Shown here in pieces: positions 11,928 to 21,872 of a DNA stretch of 64,000 nucleotides. The position numbers were made by a program, and so were the translations under genes. Numbering within the stretch: position 1 is the first letter of the stretch; each line of letters begins with the position of its first letter. Source of the DNA: Bettongia penicillata ogilbyi (taxonomy: Eukaryota; Chordata; Mammalia; Diprotodontia; Potoroidae); assembly GCA_023548195.1 (NCBI GenBank), contig JAJHZJ010000693.1, positions 886,001 to 950,000 on the forward strand, read 5' to 3'. The notes beneath the pieces are model-generated. The model was not told the origin of the DNA. It did not search any database and saw only the letters and a list, made by a program, of their open reading frames with translations.

Positions 11928-11992
11928 AGGCTCTACATATACATTTCTATTAAACAAATCTTTACATTAGTCATGTTGTATAGAAGAATTAG
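11928..11992 (-). mobile_element. L1 3' end, right part of a split copy
   Basis: 'ggctctacatatac...cattagtcatgtt' continues the L1 3' UTR interrupted at 7902. Confidence 0.75.
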
Positions 11993-12034
11993 AAAACATT
12001 ACATTAGAAAAATTACATTCTTTGCTTTAAAGAC

Positions 12035-13190
12035 ACAATTTTGACATTCTGTGTTCCAAGGATTTGCTCAGCTCTGACATTCTTTTTTTAGTTTTCAACA
12101 TTCACTTCCATAAGATTTTGAGTTTAAAAATTTCTCCCCTTTCCTCTCTTCCTCCCTCTCCAAGACAACATGAAATCTGATGTAAGTTCTACTTATACAT
12201 TCATATGATGTAAAGAAGAATTAGAACTAATGGGAGGAACCACGAGAAAGAAGAAACAAAAGAAAATAACAAAAGAAAAGGCAAACAAATAGTATGCTTC
12301 CATCTGCATTCAGACTCCAAAGTTCTTTCTCTGGATGTGGATGCATTTTTCATCTTGAGTCTTTTGGAGTTGTCTTAGATCTTTGCATTGCTGAGAAGAA
12401 TTAAGTCTATCAATGGTAGTCATTGCACAGTGTGACTGTTGCTGTGTTCCATATTCTGCTGGTTCTGCTCCCTTCACTCAGCATCAGTTCATATAAGTCT
12501 TTCCAGGTTTTTCTGAAGTCTGCCTATTCGTCATTTCTTATAGTACAATAGTATTCCATTACAGTCACATACCACAACTTATTCAGCCATTCCCCAGTTG
12601 ATGAGCATACCTTCAATTTCCAACTCTTGGCCACCACAAAAAGAGTTGCTATAAATAATTTTGTTCATCTGGGTTTTTACAGTTTGTTTTAGGATTTTTC
12701 TGTTTTATGATCTCTAGAAGTGGTATAGCTAGGTCAAAGGGGATGCACATTGTTATAGCCCTTTGGGCTTAGTTCCAAATTGCTCTCCAGAATGTTTGAA
12801 TCAGTTCACAACTCCACCAACAATGCATTAGTGTTCCAATTTCCCTACATCCTCTCCAACATTTATCATTTTCCTATTCTGTCATGTTAGCCAATCTGAT
12901 AGTTGTGATGTGGTACCTCAGAGTAGTTTTGATTTACATTTCTCTAATCAATAGAGATTTAGATCAGCTCTGACATTCTATATTCTAAGAACTCTATAAG
13001 TTCTGACAGTGTTCATTCTTTGGTCTCTCAGCTTTGAAATTCTATGTTCTAATGTTCCTTCCATTTCTGAGTTTCTAGATTTGAAGGTCCTTTCAGCTCT
13101 AATGTTCCATGTTCTAAGGTCCTTGCCAGCTCTAACTTTTATATTATAAGGTTCCTCCCAGCCCTGATAATCCATAAGTCCTCAGTCTGA
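12035..13190 (-). repeat. Degenerate minisatellite of about 30-35 bp units, interrupted by an L1
   Basis: Repeated phrases such as 'cagctctgacattct', 'ttctatgttctaa' and 'aaggtccttgccagctcta' recur at 12040-12083 and 12964-13175. The same motif in reverse appears at 14310-14400 and 23680-23900. Short frames through it are not genes. Confidence 0.7.
12084..12963 (-). mobile_element. 5'-truncated L1 with perfect 16 bp target duplication
   Basis: The L1 3' end is reversed. It begins with a short T run (7 T at 12083-12089), then 'agttttcaacattcactt', 'cagcattagttcat'-like sequence, 'ccattccccagttgatgagc' and 'ccaatctgatagttgtg'. Both sides carry TCAGCTCTGACATTCT (12068-12083 and 12964-12979). 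Confidence 0.9.
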
Positions 13191-13454
13191 GTCTGATATT
13201 TTTTCCTCCTAGATGGAAATGTTATGATCCCTATGACATAATACACAGATATGAATAAAAATGGTAGCATGCATTTTGATAGGAAGATTGAAGGTATAAC
13301 CTCAAAGCCCTGTGTTGCTGAACTGGGTCCAAGAGAAAGGGAGAGAAATAGAGAATTTTGGCTTAAAATAACCCTTGGATTTCTACCTGATCACATTCCT
13401 AGTTCTGGGGACCCAAGGGAGACCAAAAAAGTTCTGAGGCCTCCATGAGGTTTT

Positions 13455-13590
13455 GGTAGTACTCTAAAGATCTATCAATCAATAATCATTCATTAACTGT
13501 CTACTTTGTGCCTCAGGCTGTGCTGGGAATTGTGAATACAAAGTCAAAAAATGAAACAATCCTTGCTCTCAAAAATCTTCTGTTTTTACT
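13455..13590 (-). repeat. MIR-type SINE
   Basis: A reversed 'taactgtctactttgtgcct', then 'ggctgtgctgggaattg', then 'cttgctctcaaaaatctt' is the common marsupial SINE segment also at 20030, 28620, 30840 and 31715. Nothing recognisable follows to 13990. Confidence 0.75.
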
Positions 13591-13994
13591 AGTAATCAAT
13601 AGGAATTGGTTTGTCTGAAGTGATGTCTTATACCTTTATTAAAAAGACTATTCACTGACAATAAATTAAAATATGTTTGAATTTCCACTAGTATTCAGTT
13701 CTACATTTTCCATCTACAGGGATCCAGAATCTCATCTTTCATACATCAAAACCTATAGATCAAGGTTTGGGATTCATTTTAACCTAGTGAATGATTTTGA
13801 TTTGGATCTGCATAATCGGTATACCAGAAAGACAAGAACGATGAATTTTCTAATTGTCTTACCTGCCAGAGATATTAATATGGCACATAATGATAATTAA
13901 AGCATTCTTAAGCCAGTAATATCAAAAGAGTAAGGTGAACTCTAGCTATTTCTAGGGATAAAGGAGGTTACCACATTCCCTTCCAATCCCAAAG

Positions 13995-14153
13995 GGTTAG
14001 AGCCATGGATTTGCAATTGAAACAAAGGAAGAAAGGAAGATAGGAGAGAGGGAAGGAGGAAAGAAAGGAAAGAAGGAAGGAGGGAAGAAAGGAAAGAAGG
14101 AAGAAGGGAAGAAGGAGAAAAGAAAGGAGAGGGAGAGGGTGAAGGAGAAAATG

Positions 14154-14186
<33 letters not shown>
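13995..14186 (+). repeat. Purine-rich GGAA/GAAA repeat ending in (GA)n
   Basis: Irregular 'aaggaagg/aaagaagg' units to about 14150 are followed by about 16 GA units to 14185. Confidence 0.95.
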
Positions 14187-14187
<1 letters not shown>

Positions 14188-14309
14188 CCTATATTACTAC
14201 AAGTAGTAAATTACTATAGCTGCTGGGTAAACTTCTGTCTCTAAATCTACCAGTTAATTCTCTCTATTTTTCTTTGTGTGATTTCCTAAATCCAACCAAA
14301 ATAAGCACA

Positions 14310-14415
14310 TAAACTCATAGAATGTTACAGTTAGAAGAGACTTTTGAACAGAAAATGTCAGTTTGGAGAGGGAAAATGGAACATAGAATATCAGATCTGG
14401 GAAAGGGTGTCTTGG
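14310..14415 (+). repeat. Degenerate minisatellite, about 33 bp units
   Basis: 'catagaatgttacagtta', 'gaacagaaaatgtcag' and 'gaacatagaatatcagatc' are three diverged copies of the unit that in reverse forms the 12.0-13.2 kb array. Confidence 0.6.
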
Positions 14416-14655
14416 AATATAGAAATAGCTAGCATTTATAGGGTTTGCAAAGTGTTTTGCAAATATAATCCTATTAAGTCCTCCCAAACCTTGGGAAAAG
14501 GTGTCATTAATGCCCCATCTGATAGATAACAAAACTAAGGCAGACAGAAGTTACGCAACTTACTCAGGGTCACATAGTAAATATCTGAGGTAGAATTTGA
14601 ACTCAGGTGGTTGTGACTCTAGGGCCAGAACTCAATCTATCACAATATGTAGCTG
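14405..14655 (-). repeat. MIR/MAR-type SINE
   Basis: A full reversed SINE: 'gctagcatttatagggttt', 'aactaaggcagacag', 'gaatttgaactcaggtgg'. Confidence 0.8.
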
Positions 14656-14754
14656 TCTCAGGAAAGACATTAAAAGATAAAATAGAAATGAACATTGAAT
14701 GTCATAATAAGAAGGGGCCACAGAAAAAAGGCTATAGAATTCTAATATGGAAGA

Positions 14755-14945
14755 AACCTTACAACCTATAATGCCGATGCCAGGAGGTACTTTAGAGACC
14801 ATGTGTTCCGACCTTCACTCTTTTATTGAGGGAAGTAGTACTAGTCCTATTGTCTCCGTTGTGTAGTTGAGTAAACTGAGATGCAGACAGGTTGAAGGAC
14901 TTGTCCAGGACCACATGTCTGGTAAGACCTCTAAATCTATAGACA
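14755..14945 (-). repeat. MIR/MAR-type SINE fragment
   Basis: The reversed core 'gtaaactgagatgcagaca' and 'gacttgtccaggaccaca' are clear. Confidence 0.7.
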
Positions 14946-15039
14946 TTTATGATTAATTTATTAATTAATATGTCATCTGTGGTTTCAACGATTTTTGCTA
15001 TGACGTATCCATAAGAGGGGGATCACAACTATCCTCCTC

Positions 15040-15790
15040 AACTTACTTAACCCTAATAATATTCCTATTAGATGAGAACACAGCTTGATTGATCAATCAA
15101 TTAGAAGTGTAAAACAGGTGTGAACAAGGTCTGGCAGCTTCATTCAGATCAATGATTCAGGAAGTCTGTTCAGATTGGTTGAACTTGTTCCAAGTCACTG
15201 CCTGAAGGTCTTGTACAAAACTAGCAAGCTAATTTGGAATGAAAGATTCCAGCGTCTGGTCACTTAAGATAGAAATCTTATATAGCCAAACCTCTGGGAA
15301 GGAATTGATTAGGAAGGAGAGGGCACCTAAGCTTTTATTGTCTCCTTCTACTCTACCCGAAAGGAACCTTGTGAATTTCAGAAGATCAGAGGACTTGGAC
15401 CTTTCCATTGATTTCCACTGATGTCTTAGCAGTTGTCCCCAAGACAGCGATAGCTGAATGTCTTCATTAGAAACTGAAGATGGTCTGGATTTGATAAGGA
15501 AAAGCAGATTCAAGATCCTATAAGCAATCCAACATAAAAGTTATATCATAGCTGGGGGGAGGAACATTTTGCAGACTCCAGCAAAAGAACTTCCAGTAGC
15601 TATGAGATACTCCTTTGCTATATGTGCCCTAAGCTAAAGCTTACTCTCCCCTGGCCTTTCTGTGTATTTGTGGAAGAATGGAGGTTAATTTTGTACCAGG
15701 TATAACCAATAAATACCTATTTCTAAAAAACTATAAGTTTGGCTGATATTAACTGATAATTATAGGGGAAGCACACTGGTGGGGGCTTGT
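15040..15790 (+). other. Unassigned; possible LTR-like repeat
   Basis: No gene is visible. The 3' part has 'ccaataaataccta' as a polyadenylation-like signal, about 80 bp before 'agcacactggtgggggctt'. This looks like the end of a retroelement, but I could not define both ends. Treat it as unassigned. Confidence 0.25.
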
Positions 15791-16024
15791 ATGTTATAGC
15801 ATTAGAAAGATAACCACTCCACACACACACACATCCCCCAACTCCTCAGGCTACTGTTAGACTCTAACAGGACAAGCAGCAGCTGATTTCTTGGGGACAT
15901 GACTTGCCAGTGTGGGTGGGTGTTTGTTTCTTAGAATTTTGTAACTGCAAGTACTCATGTCAGATGGAGCATTCCGTCATTGATTCAACAAGCAATTATT
16001 AAATACTTACAATATGCCAGCTAC

Positions 16025-16287
16025 TGTGTTAGAGAATTTTGCTGTTGTTCAGTCATGTCCAACTCTTTGTGACCCCATTTGGGGTTCTCTTGCAAAGATA
16101 CTGGAATGATTTTACATTTCCTTCTCCAGCTCATTTTACAGATGAGGAAACTGAGGCAAACAGGGTTAAGTGACTTGCCCAAGGTCACATAGCTAGGAAG
16201 TGTCTGGGGCCAGATTTGAACTCAGGACGAGGAGTCTTCCTGATTCTGAGCCCAGTGCTCTGTGCACTATGATGCCACTTAGCTGCA
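16025..16287 (-). repeat. MAR1-type tRNA-derived CORE-SINE, near full length
   Basis: It runs from the tail 'gttgttcagtcatgtccaac' through 'cctctccagctcattttac'-like sequence, 'gatgaggaaactgaggc' and the box B region ('tttgaactcagga') to the tRNA-like head near 'gccacttagctgc'. Closely similar reversed copies lie at 17300, 28110, 34125, 34930 and 53460. Confidence 0.9.
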
Positions 16288-16339
16288 AAACTAGATACAA
16301 AGAGAAACATGAAATTGCCCCTCCCTCAGGAAGCTTCCA

Positions 16340-16600
16340 TTCTATTGGCATATATTCAATATAATATATAATGTATAAACTAATTATAATATATAAACTA
16401 TTTATATAATACTTGTTACATATTACAGACAAACTATATTGTATAATGTACAAACTACATATAATTACATTTATATAATATATACACAGTATATAATATA
16501 TAAACTATATATAATACATACATTATTATTATATAATGTATGAATGTGTTTACATATATAATTAAATATTATGCATTTATCAACTATATTTACATAGATG
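16340..16600. repeat. AT-rich low-complexity (ATATAA-type)
   Basis: Irregular 'tataatatataaac' units fill the stretch next to the SINE. Confidence 0.85.
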
Positions 16601-16794
16601 CATACAATTAAAAACAAAATCTATACAGAGTAATTTCCAGGGAAGGAGGGCACTAGGAACTGGAAGAATCTTCCTGAAGGAGATGATATCTGAGCAGAGA
16701 TTTGAGGGCTTCTTCGAGGGAGAAGTGGAGGGAGTGCATTTCAGGTTTGGAGGGCAGTCTGCACAAAGGCTTGGAGATGGGAATAAATTCTGTC

Positions 16795-16925
16795 GCTTTT
16801 TATTATCTGTGTGATCTTCAGCAGATCTCTTAGCCTGCTACATCTCAGTTTCTACATCTGTAAAATGGGAGAGTTCGATCAGATGACCTGAGGTTCTTTC
16901 TAGTTGTCCAGCTTCGCTATTCAAG
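16795..16925 (+). repeat. MIR-type SINE fragment
   Basis: Forward core: 'tctgtgtgatcttcagcag', 'catctcagtttctacatc', 'tgtaaaatgggagagttc'. Confidence 0.75.
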
Positions 16926-17039
16926 TCTCAGCTTCCGCAAAAAAATGTTTCCCGGTTTTCTTTAATCTTAGTGCCTTCTCTCTGTTGATTGTTTCTAATT
17001 TATTCTGTTTATATTTTAGTTGTATATGGTTGTTTGGTT

Positions 17040-17140
17040 CTGCCATTAGACTGGGAGCTCCTTGAAAGAAGGGACTGTTTGTTTTTATTTTTTTCCTTTC
17101 TTTGCATCTCCAGCATTTAGCACTGTGCCTTTATAGACAT
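17040..17140 (+). repeat. L2 3' end
   Basis: 'ttagactgggagctccttga', 'aagggactgtttg' and 'agcatttagcactgtgcc' match the L2 terminus. Confidence 0.75.
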
Positions 17141-17299
17141 ACTTGCAAGCTTAGATATGAATCATCTAATCTCTCAGAAACTCAATTTTCCCTTTTATAA
17201 AGTAGAGATCTATAAAATATCAGGTTAAAGTAGGCCTCTAATAGATGATCCTACAAATTACTTAATCCTTCAATCTTGGTTTTCTCATGTGTAAAACAG

Positions 17300-17525
17300 A
17301 GATGTTGTTGTGTAGTTGTGACTGACCCTTTGCGACCCCATTTGAGAGTCTCTTGGCAGAGATAACTGGAGTGGTTTGCCATTTCCTTCTCTAACTCATT
17401 TTACAGATGAGAAAACAGAGGTATACTGAGTTGTGACTTGCCCAGGGTCGCACAGTTAGCAAGTATCTGAGGCTGGATTTCAATTTAAGCCTGACTCCAC
17501 ATTGAAACTTAGTTGTCCTAAAATA
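17300..17525 (-). repeat. MAR1-type SINE
   Basis: Reversed copy with 'gtgactgaccctttgcgacc', 'cattttacagatgagaaaac' and 'gccagggtcgcacagttagc'-type core. Confidence 0.85.
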
Positions 17526-17699
17526 GAGATTACAAAACCACAGTCCTTCCAGTTGGGAAGGGACCTCTGAGTTCATCTAATCTAACCCAAACAGGGACAA
17601 GCACTCCTGCTGTATTACTTGAATTGGTTCCCTTACTGGCATATTGCAAGCAAAGAGTTTTGCAGACCATAAAATGCTATATACAACGTTTTTGAAAGA

Positions 17700-17855
17700 A
17701 TATAGTGCAATGGCAAGCATTTGAAATCAGTGGAGTTGCTGTCTACTGGGTCATATGGCCTGCTTTGACCTCAGGCCTCAGTTTCCTCATTTATAAAACC
17801 AGGGATTGGACTAGATGGATCCAGAGGACCCTTCCAAATCTTGATCTATGATCTG
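17700..17855 (+). repeat. MIR-type SINE fragment
   Basis: 'gcctcagtttcctcatttat' and 'ggattggactagatggat' are the forward core and its usual end. Confidence 0.7.
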
Positions 17856-17959
17856 GGGTTATTATCTGGCCTCCCACAGCCCTTGTTTAAAATGACCACT
17901 TCTAAAAAGGAGGCTGGACTCTTCCATGCTGGCTGCTGGGACGCTCCCAAGCACCACCC

Positions 17960-18330
17960 ACTGAGTCAGACTCTTCCTAGGGCTGGAGCCGGAGATCTAA
18001 AGGGCAGTCTTCCAAACAGGGTAATAATCGTCCCATTAAAATTAATGTCCGTGAAGAGAGCCATTAAAAAGCCTGCAGATTAAAGGGGAAATTGTTCAAT
18101 TTAAACCGAAAGGGCTTTTTAAATAGACACTGGGTCTTAATTCTTGGAATGAGACACCCCTGCAATTTATCAGCTCCCCGTTTGCAAGAACTGGGGAAAT
18201 ATAAACTGTGCTGTAGGCAGGAGGAAGGCAGATCCTCATTGGAGAAGCTAATCCTTGGCCAGAATCAAGTTTGTGCCCTCAGAAGATCTTTGCCAGCAGT
18301 GGTCTGGCTTAGAATATTGCTTCAGCCACC
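17960..18330. promoter_or_regulatory. Candidate conserved non-coding element upstream of HRK
   Basis: This is a repeat-free island between SINEs, about 3.5-4 kb upstream of HRK. It is rich in homeodomain-type cores ('ccattaaaattaatg' near 18033, 'gccattaaaaag' near 18059) and has no sustained open frame. Conservation is inferred from texture only and has not been tested. Confidence 0.35.
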
Positions 18331-18361
18331 TATTATCTGTGTGACATTGATTCCCCTAACC

Positions 18362-19059
18362 CAGGGGTGAGGAACCTGTGGCCTCAAGGCTACATGTGGT
18401 GTTTTAGGTCCTTGGGCTGCAGCCTTTTGACAGAGTTATAGAACAAATCTTTTTTTTTTTTTTTTACTAAGTTGATTTATTTTTAGTTTTCAACATTCAT
18501 TTCCATAAGTTTTAAATTTTCTCCCCTTCCCTCCCTTTCCACCTCCCCAAGATGGCATGCAATCATATATGGGCTCTACATATACATTCCTATTAAACAT
18601 ATTTTCACATTAGTCATGTTATATAGAAGAATTAGAATGAATGCAAGGAGCCATGAGAAAGAAAAAAAGCAACAAAACAAAACAAAAAAATAGTCACTCT
18701 TCATTCAGACTCCACATTTCTTTCTCTGGCATTTCCCATCTTGAGTCTTTTGGAATTGCTTTAGTTCCTTGCATTGCTGAGAACAGCTAAGTCTATCAAA
18801 GTCAGTCATCACACACTGTGGCTGTTACTATGTACAATGTTCTCCTGGTTCTACTCTCTTCACTTAGTGTCAGTTCACTAAGTCCTTCCAGGTTTTGCTG
18901 AAGTCTGCATGTTCATCACTTCTTATGGCACAATAGTATTCCAAACTAATTCTTTCATTAAGGGGATTTGTTCTGTGAAGTTTGGATTCAGTCAAAGGGC
19001 TGAATGTGAAGACCTAGAGGGCCACATGTAGCCTCAAGGACAAAGGTTCCCCAACCTTG
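18362..19059. mobile_element. Palindromic hAT-type MITE, split by an L1
   Basis: The left terminus 'caggggtgaggaacctgtgg' (18362 on) and the right terminus 'aaggttccccaaccttg' (to 19059) form a roughly 38 bp inverted repeat. The inner arms 'acatgtgg' and 'ccacatgta' pair as well. Flanking octamers ccctaacc (18354-18361) and acctaact (19060-19067) fit an aged 8 bp hAT target duplication. Confidence 0.75.
18450..18943 (-). mobile_element. 5'-truncated L1 3' end with poly(T), nested in the MITE
   Basis: A run of 16 T at 18450-18465 marks the reversed poly(A) tail. It is followed by the L1 3' UTR ('gatttatttttagttttcaa', 'caagatggcatgcaatc') ending near 'cacaatagtattcca'. The MITE arm 'gatttgttctgtgaag' resumes downstream. 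Confidence 0.9.
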
Positions 19060-19064
19060 ACCTA

Positions 19065-19165
19065 ACTTCTCTGGACTTAGCTTCTTATCTGTAAAATGAG
19101 AGGGTTGGACTAAGTGACTTTAAAGACCTCTTTTAGCCTCAAATCCATTATTCTAAGGCCCTGAG
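19065..19165 (+). repeat. MIR-type SINE 3' part
   Basis: 'cttatctgtaaaatgagagg' and 'gttggactaagtgac' are the forward core. Confidence 0.7.
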
Positions 19166-19474
19166 CTTTCACACCCTCTCATAAACTTGACCATGAGATA
19201 ATGAGAACCAGGTCTTCCCTCCTAGGTCCCTATTTATTAAGGTAGTAGAATCTTTCGAAGACCAAAGACCCTATCAACTTCTGGTCTGTTGCTATAGTGT
19301 CTTATTCAGTTTCTCCCCTGCCTAGACATCTGAGCTCTCTGATAATGATGGAATTGCTTGAAATCATTTTCTTTTTTGGGGGGGGAGGTGGAGAAGGGGA
19401 GCAGATGGAATCCAAGGTCCCTCAAAGAGTCTGTGAGTCCTTTGAGTATAAGAACAGATTTCTGTTTAGTAACA

Positions 19475-19640
19475 CAGTGTAGTGGGAATGTAAATGGGGA
19501 AGAAAATGGGTTTTAGTTCTGGCTTTGTCACCAAATTGCTGTGAGTCTCTAGCTAAGTTGGAAATGTCAACCTTCCTTTTCCTCACCCTGGGTGATCTCT
19601 ATGTATAGCCCCTCCAGCTCTGAAATCCAGTTCTGTTTTT
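19475..19640 (+). repeat. MIR-type SINE fragment
   Basis: Forward, diverged: 'gttctggctttgtcacca', 'ttgctgtgagtctctagc', 'cttccttttcctcaccc'. The G run at 19378-19387 upstream is a separate low-complexity tract. Confidence 0.6.
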
Positions 19641-19714
19641 TTGAACTGAATCTGTCATTAACAGGACCTAGGTCCCAATCCCACCTGTTCGTTCGCCTAG
19701 GTTAGCTCTATACA

Positions 19715-19965
19715 TCTAGAACTTGAAGAGAACTCAAGGGTCATCTAATCCAACCTCATCATTTGAGGATTGAGGAAACTGCAGCTCAGAGGGGTAAGTG
19801 AATGTAAGCTATTCGGAGTAGGGCTTTGTTTCAGACTCTGTATTTATGTTCACAGTGTCTGACAAATAAATGCCTGTTTATTGACTCCTGTAGGTCATAC
19901 AGGTAGGGAACACAGGAAGCAGGATTTGAATCCAGGTTCTCTTCTGCTACAGCCAGAGCTCTTTG
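19715..19965 (-). repeat. MIR-type SINE split by a short L2-like piece
   Basis: The reversed SINE 'gattgaggaaactgcagc' breaks near 19800. It resumes near 19890 at 'ggtcatacaggtagg' and 'gatttgaatccagg'. The intervening 'ctgacaaataaatgcctgt' resembles an L2 end. Confidence 0.6.
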
Positions 19966-20029
19966 CATAGAACCAGGTTGAATTCTCTGGGTCTTTTCCC
20001 TCATCCATATAATGCGGGAAATTGTACTA

Positions 20030-20170
20030 CACATCGATCAATCTATAAACATTTATTAAAGGCATACTATGGGCCAGACGCTGTACTAAGAAAGAGCTGG
20101 GGATACCAAAAGAGACAAAAGATAATTCCTACCCTCAGGGAGCTTATAATCTAAAGGGGAAGACAACATG
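20030..20170 (-). repeat. MIR-type SINE
   Basis: 'aaacatttattaaaggcat', 'gccagacgctgtactaag' and 'ccctcagggagcttataa' are the reversed marsupial SINE segment. Confidence 0.8.
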
Positions 20171-20209
20171 CAAACAATATCTGCAAAGCAAGTCACATAC
20201 AGAATAAAT

Positions 20210-20520
20210 GTGTGTTCGTCCTTCGCTGCCGAAGAAGACCATGTCATTAGAGAAATGATGACATGACTTGGACTTGACTTTGTTTTGAGTGAGGGAGGAC
20301 TGTGCAAGATCACTAGCTTCACTTCTTCAGAATCATCTGAATCCAGCGACCAGATATTCATCAGGATGACTGGAGATGTCCCAGGATGAGGCAATTGGGG
20401 TTAAGTGACTTTCCCAAGGTAACACAGCTAGTGAGAGTCAAGTGTCTGAAGTAATATTTGAACTCAGGTCCTCCTGACTCTTGCACTGGTGCTCTATCCA
20501 CTGCACCATCTAGCTGCCCC
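20210..20520 (-). mobile_element. tRNA-head SINE with RTE-type tail, 12 bp target duplication
   Basis: On the minus strand it starts at 20520 with a tRNA-like head ('ggggcagctagatggtgcag', box A; 'gagttcaaat', box B). It continues past 'aagtcacttaaccccaattg' and ends in an RTE-like tail ('cggcagcgaaggacgaac') at 20210. The direct repeat TACARGATAAAT-like flanks it at 20198-20209 (tacagaataaat) and 20521-20532 (tacaggataaat). Confidence 0.85.
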
Positions 20521-21479
20521 TACAGGATAAATAGGGAAATAATTAAAAGAGGGAAGCCTAGGAAATTTAGAGGGGTTGGGGGGAGCTCCCAGTAAAAGAA
20601 GGGATGACGCCTGAGGTTTCAGATTGGAATCCAATATTCAAGATGAGCCTCTATGGAACTCCACCCTCCCTTTGCCCACCCCATACACATTTTACATCCT
20701 GCATAACTTTGGGGATTTTACCTCTGATCTCGAGAGGGGTATATCTCACCTGCCTGAAGAACACCTGCTCAAGCTAAGGGCCTCTGTATATTCAACTCTA
20801 CGGTAGAGATAGGAGTGGTCCTTTTTCCTTCCCCAATTCCTGCTCTTCAAAACCTATCTGGGCTACACTGAGGGGTGCGAGAGGAGGCAGAGAACTCTGT
20901 AAAACTTGCCTTTAAAGGCTGAATAGGAGGAAAGAGACGTTTCTTTCCAAAAGTTTGTGACTGGCTTCTCCTGGGGGCTCTTGGGGACAGGGCTGGGGGT
21001 GTGGGGGGCGGGGCAGGAATGGCCAGCTGAGCTCCGAGACTGTTAACAGGTGCTCTGAGATTTGAGAGCTCAAGTTGGTTTCCCCGTCCACAGCCCCCTC
21101 CACCTAAAACCAGGGTTGGGAGTCTCCGGAATCTCAGGACGAGGGGCATCGGGTGACAAGTTCTGGCCGGAAACCAGTCAAGTTAGGTTGAGTTGGGCCC
21201 AGAATAAGGTTCTTCCCCTTCACCCGCCTCTCCCCACTCCCCCTCCCAAAATAAATATACTCATGAATAAGAAGAATTTGGTTTCCGCCAGCGACACGGC
21301 CTCTCGCCTGGGCGGAAAGCGAGAGATCCAAGGCAAAACAGAGGAGGAAATCGCCCCCGGAGCGCCGTTCTCGGTCTCTGCAGGTGTCCCCAGTAAGGCA
21401 CCAGGTTGCCCGATCCTGGTCGGGCCAAGAGTTTCGGCTGGGCGGAGTCCGTGCCCCCCGCCGAGCCCCGGGCCAGCCT

Positions 21480-21872
21480 AGCTCCCGGCACAGGCAGGGT
21501 TAAAAGTTACCTCTCGGTTTCTTCTGCCTCCAGCCCCCCCGGGGCCGGATGATGTAACCCCCCTTTCAGCCCTCCCCCCCTCTACCATGTGACACTTTAA
21601 TTAATAATAGCGCCGTCGTCCGCCCCACCAGCGCCCGCCCGACACACCGCACACACTCCCACACGTACACAAACACAGAAACTTGGTGTGCGGAGCCGGG
21701 GCCGGAGCGCATCGAGGCGCAGCCGGAGCGCACGCGGCTGGACGCGCAGCTGGGCGAGGAAGGGAAGGTGCCCGCGTGCGGAGAAGGGCACACGGCGCGG
21801 AGCCGGGGCAAGGCGGCCGGACCGGACCTAGCGAGTCGAGCCCGAGGAGGAGGAGCGCGGGAGGCGTCCGTC
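21480..21872 (+). promoter_or_regulatory. HRK: HRK proximal promoter and 5' UTR
   Basis: The region combines a GC-rich segment, an AT-rich patch 'tttaattaataatag' (21597-21611) and an ATF-type site at 21550-21557. By analogy with the mammalian gene, transcription would start near 21.66 kb, giving a 5' UTR of about 200 nt. There is no ATG between that point and the HRK start, so scanning ribosomes would reach the HRK codon first. The start-site position is inferred, not seen. Confidence 0.6.
21550..21557 (+). promoter_or_regulatory. HRK: ATF/c-Jun-type site TGATGTAA
   Basis: This exact octamer lies 323 bp upstream of the HRK start codon. From memory of the rodent DP5/HRK literature, the same octamer about 110 bp upstream of the transcription start binds c-Jun/ATF2 and mediates JNK-dependent induction in dying neurons. 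The match is seen; its function in this species is inferred. Confidence 0.65.

Noticed and set aside
21768..21872. 35-codon N-terminal extension of HRK
   Set aside because: The upstream codon is GTG, not ATG, and the conserved family start is MCPCP at 21873.
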